Position numbers and translations under genes: made by a program. The notes beneath the pieces are model-generated. The model did not search any database, was not told the origin of the DNA, and was given only the letters and a program-made list of their open reading frames with translations. 64,000 nt of DNA from SIG77 sp045589595 (GTDB lineage: Bacteria; Verrucomicrobiota; Lentisphaeria; Victivallales; UBA1829), in assembly GCA_045589595.1 (NCBI GenBank), contig JAZNPK010000007.1:27303-91302 (forward strand). Direction: 5' to 3'. Below are positions 58,799 to 64,000 of the stretch, piece after piece (within the stretch, counting starts at the first letter, position 1; the number at the start of each line of letters is the position of its first letter).

Positions 58799-60352
58799 TT
58801 ATTTTGCGTATTCCACTGCGCGGGTCTCGCGGATGATGGAAACTTTGATCTGACCGGGATAATTCATTTCTTTTTCGATCCTCAGGCAGATATCGCGTGC
58901 CATATTGTTCGCCTGGGCTTCGGAAACCTTTTCAGGCTGCACCACCACACGGACTTCTCTGCCCGCCTGAAGCGCAAAACAGGAATCCACACCCGGAAAT
59001 TCTTTTGCAATGGTTTCCAGCTGTTCCAGACGCTTGAGATACAGTTCCGTCGTTTCGCTTCTGGCTCCCGGACGGGATGCGCTGAGCGCGTCGCAGGCAT
59101 TGACAAGGATGCCGTAAATGGAGGTCGCTTCCACTTCGCAATGGTGAGCTGCCACCGCATTGACCACATCTTTGTTTTCGTTGTATTTCCGCAGCAGATC
59201 CGCACCGATGGCGGCGTGCGTGCCTTCCACTTCGTGGTCGACTGCTTTGCCGATGTCATGGAACAGACCGATCCGGCGCGCTTTCTGCTCATCCAGTTTC
59301 AGTTCGGCGGCAATGGTACCCATAAAGGCTGCCGTTTCAATGGAGTGTTTCAACACATTCTGGGAGAAACTGTAACGGAACTGCAGTCTGCCCAGCAGAT
59401 TGATCAATGCTTTGGGAACGCCGTGGAGACCGCAGTCCAGAACGGCGCGTTCACCCACGGAGAAGACTTCATCATCGATCTCTTTCGTGATCTTTTTGAT
59501 GAGTTCTTCGATGCGGGTCGGATGGATCCTGCCGTCGGAGATCAGTTTTTCCATCAGACGGCGTGCGATTTCCTTGCGGATGGGATCGAAGCAGGAGATG
59601 ACCACCGCTTCCGGCGTGTCGTCAATGAGGATATTGACGCCGGTCGCCGCTTCCAGTGCGCGGATGTTTCTGCCTTCACGGCCGATGATCCTGCCTTTCA
59701 TTTCGTCATTGGGCAGGGGGATCGTGGCGGTGGTGCGCTCATAGGTGCAGTCACCGGCATACCGCTGGATGGCGTTGACGATGAGTTCCTGAGATTCCCG
59801 TTCCACACGGCTGCGTGCATCATCCAGTGCATCCCGGATCATGAGACCGCACTCATTTTCCACTTCGCCGCGGAGTTTTTCCAGGATCATCTGTTTTGCA
59901 GTTTCGCGGTCGAGTTCCGCGATCCGCTGCAGTTCATCGATCTGTCTGGAAATGGTTTCCTTGAGTTCTTCTTCTTTTTTCACAACACGCTGACGCGCTT
60001 CTTCCAGATCCGATTCTTTCTTTTCCGCATTCCGGATCTTTGAATCGAGGGAATCGCTTTTCCGGTCCAGATTGTCTTCTTTCTGCTGGATCCGTTTTTC
60101 CGCCTGGGAGACTTCCTTCCGGCGTTCTTTCAGTTCGCTTTCCACTTCATCTTTGATCTTACGGGCGTCTTCTTTTGCAGTGACGCGCGCTTCACGCAGC
60201 ATGTTGTTTGCTTCTTTTTCTGCATCCTGCCGGATCTTTGCGGCAGCTGCAGCGGCGGAATTACCGCGCATTTTGTTGATCACGACTTCGATAACGAAGC
60301 CGATCACCAGCCCGCCGACGCCCGCGCCGGCTGCCAGGATGATGTTGTCCAT
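58799..60352 (-). CDS. rny: Ribonuclease Y
   Basis: A 517-residue membrane-anchored endoribonuclease that starts mRNA decay. One N-terminal membrane helix (LAAGAGVGGLVIGFVIEVVI), a long charged coiled coil (about 40-190), a KH domain with the GRIIGREGRNIRALEAATGV motif, and an HD domain with LKHSIETAAFM and GLFHDIGKAVDHE. Its length and order are standard. It starts 14 nt after the cyclo-ligase gene. Confidence 0.95.
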   Translation of the reverse strand: MDNIILAAGAGVGGLVIGFVIEVVINKMRGNSAAAAAAKIRQDAEKEANNMLREARVTAKEDARKIKDEVESELKERRKEVSQAEKRIQQKEDNLDRKSDSLDSKIRNAEKKESDLEEARQRVVKKEEELKETISRQIDELQRIAELDRETAKQMILEKLRGEVENECGLMIRDALDDARSRVERESQELIVNAIQRYAGDCTYERTTATIPLPNDEMKGRIIGREGRNIRALEAATGVNILIDDTPEAVVISCFDPIRKEIARRLMEKLISDGRIHPTRIEELIKKITKEIDDEVFSVGERAVLDCGLHGVPKALINLLGRLQFRYSFSQNVLKHSIETAAFMGTIAAELKLDEQKARRIGLFHDIGKAVDHEVEGTHAAIGADLLRKYNENKDVVNAVAAHHCEVEATSIYGILVNACDALSASRPGARSETTELYLKRLEQLETIAKEFPGVDSCFALQAGREVRVVVQPEKVSEAQANNMARDICLRIEKEMNYPGQIKVSIIRETRAVEYAK

Positions 60353-60365
60353 GATCTTTCTCTCC

Positions 60366-60977
60366 TTACCTGGATGACGCCATATAGCAGCGGTCCTCCG
60401 TCACGATCAGATCCAATGGCTGATCGTGTTGTTTACTGGGGATACTGCTGCATTTCTGGCATTCGTAAAAGATACCGATTGCAAGTTTGGGCTGTCGGCT
60501 GGAGAGCAGTCTGTCATAAACGCCTTTGCCTCTGCCGATCCGGCGGCACCATGTGTCAAAAGCGACACCGGGAACGAGCCATACGGCGTTTTTCAGCAAA
60601 TCGTCCGCGATCACCGGGTCTTCCGGACCGGGTTCGGGGATCCCGAATTTTTCACCGGTCAGCGTCAGTGAGCGAACGTGTACCATGTCATAATGTTCCG
60701 CGTCTTTGAAACGCGGCAGACAAAGGGTTTTTCCTGCGGCGAGGGCTTCTGCCAGCACCGGTGTCAGATCGGGTTCTGTTCCGTCTGTAATAAATCCGGC
60801 GATCGTGGTAAAGTCCTCAGTTGCAAACAGATGGCGGAGCCGATCCGTGATCCTGTCATCGGCTTCACGGCGGACTGCGGGTGTCAATGCTTTACGCGCA
60901 GCGAGTTTTTCCCGCCTGATTGCCTTCCGGCATTCTTCAGGCGTACCGACGCTGCCTGTTATTATATCCGCTGTCAT
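60366..60977 (-). CDS. 5-formyltetrahydrofolate cyclo-ligase
   Basis: A 203-residue enzyme that turns 5-formyl-THF into 5,10-methenyl-THF with ATP. It begins with a basic region (RKAIRREKLAARKAL), then LCLPRFKDAEHYDMVHV, FGIPEPGP, WLVPGVAFDTWCRRIGRGKG and VYDRLL, the last being the ATP-binding glycine motif. ATG 60977 has GGAGA nine bases upstream and matches the family start; an in-frame ATG at 61028 has a poorly spaced site. The promoter at 61100 leaves a leader of about 115 nt, longer than usual here. Confidence 0.88.
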   Translation of the reverse strand: MTADIITGSVGTPEECRKAIRREKLAARKALTPAVRREADDRITDRLRHLFATEDFTTIAGFITDGTEPDLTPVLAEALAAGKTLCLPRFKDAEHYDMVHVRSLTLTGEKFGIPEPGPEDPVIADDLLKNAVWLVPGVAFDTWCRRIGRGKGVYDRLLSSRQPKLAIGIFYECQKCSSIPSKQHDQPLDLIVTEDRCYMASSR

Positions 60978-61099
60978 AATCCGGTTCTCCGCTGTTGATA
61001 TGTTCCGTAAAGATGATCCGCCGACCATCACTCCGCGAACAGCAACAAACAATAGGTATATGTGAATGCCTGTCCTGTCAGGGGACAAGCCGTTGGATA
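60978..61099 (-). other. Structured leader upstream of the cyclo-ligase
   Basis: About 120 nt between the predicted transcription start and the start codon. On the minus strand it folds in part: GCTGTT pairs with AACAGC (near 61044 and 60988), and TGTCC with GGACA just after the predicted start. In many bacteria the 6S RNA gene lies next to this enzyme gene, but I cannot draw the 6S open bubble here. It may be only a leader. Confidence 0.3.
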
Positions 61100-61127
61100 A
61101 ATATATACCCGTTTTTTAAATCAACAA
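61100..61127 (-). promoter_or_regulatory. Promoter of the cyclo-ligase-rny run
   Basis: On the minus strand TTGTTG (61122-61127), 16-bp spacer, TATATT (61100-61105) followed by TATCC, like other promoters here. Confidence 0.6.
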
Positions 61128-61224
61128 GTCCCGGAGAATATATTTTTCAAAAAAAACAGAAAAAAATTCTCTCTATGTGTAAGATTCGGGTATCTGTAAT
61201 GATTTTTTTCAGAAAAAACACAGA

Positions 61225-62409
61225 TCAGACGATGTCCGCATCAATAAAGAAGGCACCGTTTCTGAATTTTTCACCGGCATTGACGCTTGCAGCAAAAATC
61301 TTCTGCATGGTCGTGATATGGGGGACGGAGTTCACGCCCTCTTCCATCGCCTTTGTGCCGAAAACACGGCGGATCATTTCCGACTGTCCCTTTCCGGGCC
61401 AGGGGAGAAGTTTTCCGAACCGCTGGAACGCAAGGATGTTGGACGATTCCGGCAGCAGATCGCAGAACCGCGGATCCAGCAGCCAGGATTCACACTGGAA
61501 CACCTTGACCTCCACGCCCATGATGTCTTTGAAGAATGCTTTCATCCTGCGGAAGGAATCCATACAGGCCTCCGGCCTCATGGGACCGTCCGCCGGAATG
61601 TGGAGATTGACTGCCGGATCGCCGGCTTTCAGGTATTCCGTCCAGTCTTTTCCGGAGATCGTGACCGGCTCACTGTTGACCCTGCCGTTTTCGCCGACGG
61701 TCCAACCGGTGAAGGTATCGCCGTCTTCCGCGACTTTTGCCGTTGTGAACCGCACGGGATCGTCTTCAAGGGCTGTCAGCCCACCATCGGTGACGGACAT
61801 TTCCGAATTGACAAATGTGACGGTTTCGCCGGTGGTGTTGTTCCGGAAAACACGGAAGCAGGAGAAAAAACCGCTGCTGGTGTTGCACTGCAGTCTGCCG
61901 AGCCGGATCACCAGCCCGTCAAACTGGGACCGGAGCCACGCATGACCGAACAGGATTCCGAATCTGCCCCGGTTCGCCTGATTGAACTCCATCCAGATCC
62001 GGATGTCAAGAAGCGCTTCGTCAAAGGCAAGTTCGTACCAGCCTCTCTGTTTGTAAAGTTCCGCCATGTGGGGAATACATGCAAGATCCACAAGCAGCGT
62101 GAACGCGTCCGGCGTAATGACATCGTAATCGTCCGGCAGATAATTGCTCTGTCCCGCAGCGTCTCCGCCGGGCACGCCGGGTTGGAGGATCGTCCGGATC
62201 ATCAGATCCCAGAAATGCAGCAGTTCACTGTTTGCCGAAAGTGCCGCGACCGGACCTTCCAACTGTGCCAGTTCCTCCTGCGTGAAATGCGCCATAACAG
62301 CGTATTCCCTGATATGGGCGAGCCGTTCCCGCGCCGCACATTCATCATAAGCGGGGTCCGGTGCTTCAAAACATTTTTTCCAGAATTCATTGGGGATGGG
62401 TAGAGACAT
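61225..62409 (-). CDS. Acyltransferase-type protein (NAT_N / GNAT_C domains)
   Basis: A 394-residue protein whose C-terminal part matches the GNAT-like C-terminal domain: LHIPADGPMRPEACMDSFRR, then FQCESWLLDPRFCDLLPESS and NILAFQRFG, ending in TTMQKIFAASVNAGEKFRNG. The N-terminal 150 residues are helical and correspond to the N-acyltransferase N-terminal domain. A GNAT fold suggests transfer of an acyl group from CoA, but no member with this layout has a role I can name. ATG 62409 follows AGGA; it begins 29 nt after lpxK ends on the same strand. Confidence 0.7.
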   Translation of the reverse strand: MSLPIPNEFWKKCFEAPDPAYDECAARERLAHIREYAVMAHFTQEELAQLEGPVAALSANSELLHFWDLMIRTILQPGVPGGDAAGQSNYLPDDYDVITPDAFTLLVDLACIPHMAELYKQRGWYELAFDEALLDIRIWMEFNQANRGRFGILFGHAWLRSQFDGLVIRLGRLQCNTSSGFFSCFRVFRNNTTGETVTFVNSEMSVTDGGLTALEDDPVRFTTAKVAEDGDTFTGWTVGENGRVNSEPVTISGKDWTEYLKAGDPAVNLHIPADGPMRPEACMDSFRRMKAFFKDIMGVEVKVFQCESWLLDPRFCDLLPESSNILAFQRFGKLLPWPGKGQSEMIRRVFGTKAMEEGVNSVPHITTMQKIFAASVNAGEKFRNGAFFIDADIV

Positions 62410-62438
62410 AACGCAGATTCCTGTGTTTGGTTTATGGT

Positions 62439-63611
62439 TCAGATAAAACAGATACGGGAGATACATTCATCAAAGTTTTCCTGTCCGCTGAGAATGTCGA
62501 TCTCAATACGGAGAAACAGGATCGGAATATCACGGCGGTCCAGACGGGGCATACGGACAGCGTCCTTTTCCGTGGTCAGGATCAGTTCCGCACCGGCAGC
62601 TTTCGCATCATTCACAAAGTCGATCATTTCCTGCTGACGGTACCTGTGGTGGTCCGCATAATGACGCTTGAAAACAAGGTCCGCACCATGCTGCGTCAGA
62701 AATCCGTTGAAACTCGCCGGATTCGCAATGGCGGAAAGACTCGCCACCTTCCGTCCCTTAAGATCCGAAAGCGGAAAACGCGTGCCGCGCTCAAATACAT
62801 CCTCCAGATATTGGGGACGGTGGCAGCACTCGATGATTTCGGCACGGCGGTTGTGTTTGCGGATGAAGGCTTTCAAATGACGCAGCCGGGGCGATCCATC
62901 CGATTTCGTCAGAAAAATATAATCGGCACGGCTGATGTTCTTGATCGGTTCACGCATCAGACCGCGGGGCAGTACATGATGATTGTCAAAGGGAGATGTG
63001 GAATCCACCAGCAGGATGTTGATGTGGGACATGAGATTGAGATATTGGAACCCGTCGTCCAGCACCAGTGTGTCCGCCTGAAATTCATCAATGGCGTAAA
63101 GCCCCGATTTGACCCGGTCTTTGTCCACCAGCACACACACATCTTTCAGATTGCTGGCGAGCATATACGGCTCGTCACCGGCAGTCATGGAGTTGAGCAG
63201 CAGATTTTTTCCGTCGGAAACAACACGGGGCGGCACCTCCATCTTGCGGGATGAAAATTTCTTTCTGATCTTGTCCCACAGAGACCTGTCACGACTCCGG
63301 TAACCACGGGAGAGGATCGCAACTTTTCTGCCTTTCCTGCTCAACGTCTTGGCAAAGATCTCCACCACAGGCGTTTTTCCCGTTCCACCACACGTCAGGT
63401 TGCCGATACTGACCACAAGACAACCGATGGCACGGTTGCGGATCACACGGTTTTCATACATCCATAACCGCAACTGTACCAGATTACGGTAAACACGTGA
63501 CGCCAGAAACAGCAAGCCCGTGATCATTGTGTCAACAGGTCTGTGCCGCTTTTCTTTCAGCAGATCAAGAAAATACTGCTCAATGTGTTCGCCAAGTTCA
63601 CGGATCGTCAT
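62439..63611 (-). CDS. lpxK: Tetraacyldisaccharide 4'-kinase
   Basis: A 390-residue inner-membrane kinase that phosphorylates the 4' position of the lipid A disaccharide. Walker A-like loop VSIGNLTCGGTGKTPVVEIF, then VAILSRGYRSR, VVSDGKNLLL, AGDEPYMLA and the DxD-type strand ADTLVLDDGFQYLNL. The C-terminus has LILTTEKDAVRMP, a lipid A kinase hallmark. ATG 63611 is preferred; a TTG 12 nt upstream is in frame. It has its own promoter at 63661. Confidence 0.92.
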   Translation of the reverse strand: MTIRELGEHIEQYFLDLLKEKRHRPVDTMITGLLFLASRVYRNLVQLRLWMYENRVIRNRAIGCLVVSIGNLTCGGTGKTPVVEIFAKTLSRKGRKVAILSRGYRSRDRSLWDKIRKKFSSRKMEVPPRVVSDGKNLLLNSMTAGDEPYMLASNLKDVCVLVDKDRVKSGLYAIDEFQADTLVLDDGFQYLNLMSHINILLVDSTSPFDNHHVLPRGLMREPIKNISRADYIFLTKSDGSPRLRHLKAFIRKHNRRAEIIECCHRPQYLEDVFERGTRFPLSDLKGRKVASLSAIANPASFNGFLTQHGADLVFKRHYADHHRYRQQEMIDFVNDAKAAGAELILTTEKDAVRMPRLDRRDIPILFLRIEIDILSGQENFDECISRICFI

Positions 63612-63660
63612 GGATCTATTCAACCCCCGGACTGATGATGTGGTTCATTCATAGCTCTAT

Positions 63661-63688
63661 AATATAGCGCAGAGAAAACGGATTGCAA
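63661..63688 (-). promoter_or_regulatory. Promoter of lpxK
   Basis: On the minus strand TTGCAA (63683-63688), 16-bp spacer, TATATT (63661-63666) followed by ATAGAG. Leader about 43 nt. Confidence 0.75.
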
Positions 63689-63710
63689 ATCAGAGAATCA
63701 CTTTTTCCAC

Positions 63711-63843
63711 GCCGCCGCAGGCGCGGCACCAGCCCCGTTCACGGGGCAAACCCGCCACGCCCCACACGCCCGCCTTCAGCGCGGGCGGGCGTGTGGGGCT
63801 GGCGGGGCGCGGCTTCCGCCGCGGGTGCCGCGCCTGCGGCGGC
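63711..63843. repeat. Cloverleaf GC-rich palindromic element
   Basis: A 133-bp element in which nearly every base is paired. A perfect 20-bp outer stem (63711-63730 with 63824-63843) encloses three hairpins: 63732-63747 (GCCCCG/CGGGGC), 63751-63806 (24-nt arm pairing with a 23-nt arm, one bulged base) and 63809-63822 (GCGGC/GCCGC). It lies between the lpxK promoter and the insertion-sequence-like end. It has no coding potential. It resembles REP/BIME or MITE-like palindromes in kind. Confidence 0.85.
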
Positions 63844-63869
63844 TGTATTTTTCCGCGGACAAAAAAAGG

Positions 63870-63910
63870 GGCTGTTGCAAAACCTCAAAAAGGTGAGCAA
63901 CAGCCTTTTT
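63870..63910 (+). mobile_element. Hairpin at the left end of a probable insertion sequence
   Basis: GGCTGTTGC (63870-63878) pairs exactly with GCAACAGCC (63897-63905), with an inner ACCT/AGGT pair, and is followed by TTTTT and preceded by AAAAAAA. The GGGGCTGTTGCAAAAC sequence looks like an insertion-sequence terminal repeat, and the hairpin could stop outside transcription from entering the element. The right end is beyond the window, so this is a suggestion. Confidence 0.45.
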
Positions 63911-63913
63911 CTA

Positions 63914-63942
63914 TTGTTTGAGCAGAAAGTTGGAGGTATAAT
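63914..63942 (+). promoter_or_regulatory. Promoter of the terminal ORF
   Basis: TTGTTT (63914-63919), 17-bp spacer, TATAAT (63937-63942); a start about 15 nt before ATG 63964. Confidence 0.65.
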
Positions 63943-63963
63943 AAGTCATGATAGGAGAAAATC

Positions 63964-64000
63964 ATGGCTTATTTTACAAATTCTCAAGGCTATTTGTTCC
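63964..64000 (+). CDS. 5' end of a gene, probably a transposase
   Basis: ATG 63964 follows AGGAG at six bases spacing and opens a frame of twelve whole codons (MAYFTNSQGYLF) before the window ends. The promoter, the hairpin and the terminal-repeat-like sequence before it suggest an insertion-sequence transposase. Twelve residues are too few to name a family. Confidence 0.5.
   Translation, partial: MAYFTNSQGYLF

Noticed and set aside
1..64000. CRISPR array, prophage or rRNA operon
   Set aside because: No regularly spaced repeats, phage structural genes or rRNA sequences were found in reading the window.

Overview
The window looks like chromosomal DNA of a Gram-negative member of the PVC superphylum, most likely a Lentisphaerota/Victivallales-type bacterium. 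The reasons are lipid A genes (lpxK, an LpxL-type acyltransferase), a 131-residue protein of the Minf_1886 family, secretins like the pilus secretins of Akkermansia (Amuc_1098), several FAD_oxidored-type flavoproteins next to glycoside hydrolases, and a GC content that looks to be a little over 50 percent. This is family recognition by eye; no database search was run.

Layout. 1-3811: two tandem secretin paralogues, then a terminator. 3833-3949: tRNA-Gly(CCC) with its own promoter. 3980-8882: a FadR/GntR-controlled operon (regulator, sialidase, DapA/NanA-family aldolase, two small cysteine-rich unknowns, MFS carrier) that looks like uptake and breakdown of a sialic-acid-like sugar, followed by a separately promoted FAD oxidoreductase. 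10407-11815: an HTH protein fused to a gamma-glutamylcyclotransferase-like domain, driven by a perfect consensus promoter, next to a multi-hairpin element. 11816-14107: an XRE-cupin-acyl-CoA-synthetase fusion. 14446-17797: amino-acid ABC importer (binding protein fused to permease, plus ATPase) and a U32-like protein. 17804-24276 (minus): one long run ppk, lpxL-like, mutarotase, Bax-inhibitor-like, esterase, aroE. 24370-33743 (minus): metH, hemW with a SurA/PpiC-type chaperone, an unknown membrane protein, a LysM lipoprotein and the Minf_1886 protein. 33791-38133 (plus): argG-serA, folK, sugar isomerase. 38143-44191: metallophosphoesterase, then cinA-uvrC-alpha-galactosidase. 44240-50259: two tiny ORFs in a long leader, an MsbA-type ABC exporter, an HlyD-type adaptor with an internally duplicated coiled coil, and a large putative glycosidase. 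50286-55612 (minus): TrmH methyltransferase, a double-FAD/HEAT fusion, and a propeller-type glycosidase-like protein. 55771-60977 (minus): 5-FTHF cyclo-ligase, RNase Y, HD phosphohydrolase, FAD oxidoreductase and an orphan OppF-type ATPase. 61225-63611 (minus): lpxK and a GNAT_C acyltransferase. 63711-64000: a cloverleaf GC-rich palindrome and the start of what looks like an insertion sequence.

Across the window, promoters share one clear form (TTGnnn, 16-17 bp, TATATT or close to it) and usually lie so that the predicted transcript starts about 30-50 nt before the start codon. The ABC exporter breaks this rule, with a leader of about 375 nt holding two Shine-Dalgarno-equipped mini-ORFs. The items most worth a second look are the two multi-branched palindromic elements, the ABC exporter leader, the regulator-enzyme fusions (HTH-GGCT and XRE-cupin-ACS), the double-FAD/HEAT protein and the GntR operator that covers its own transcription start.
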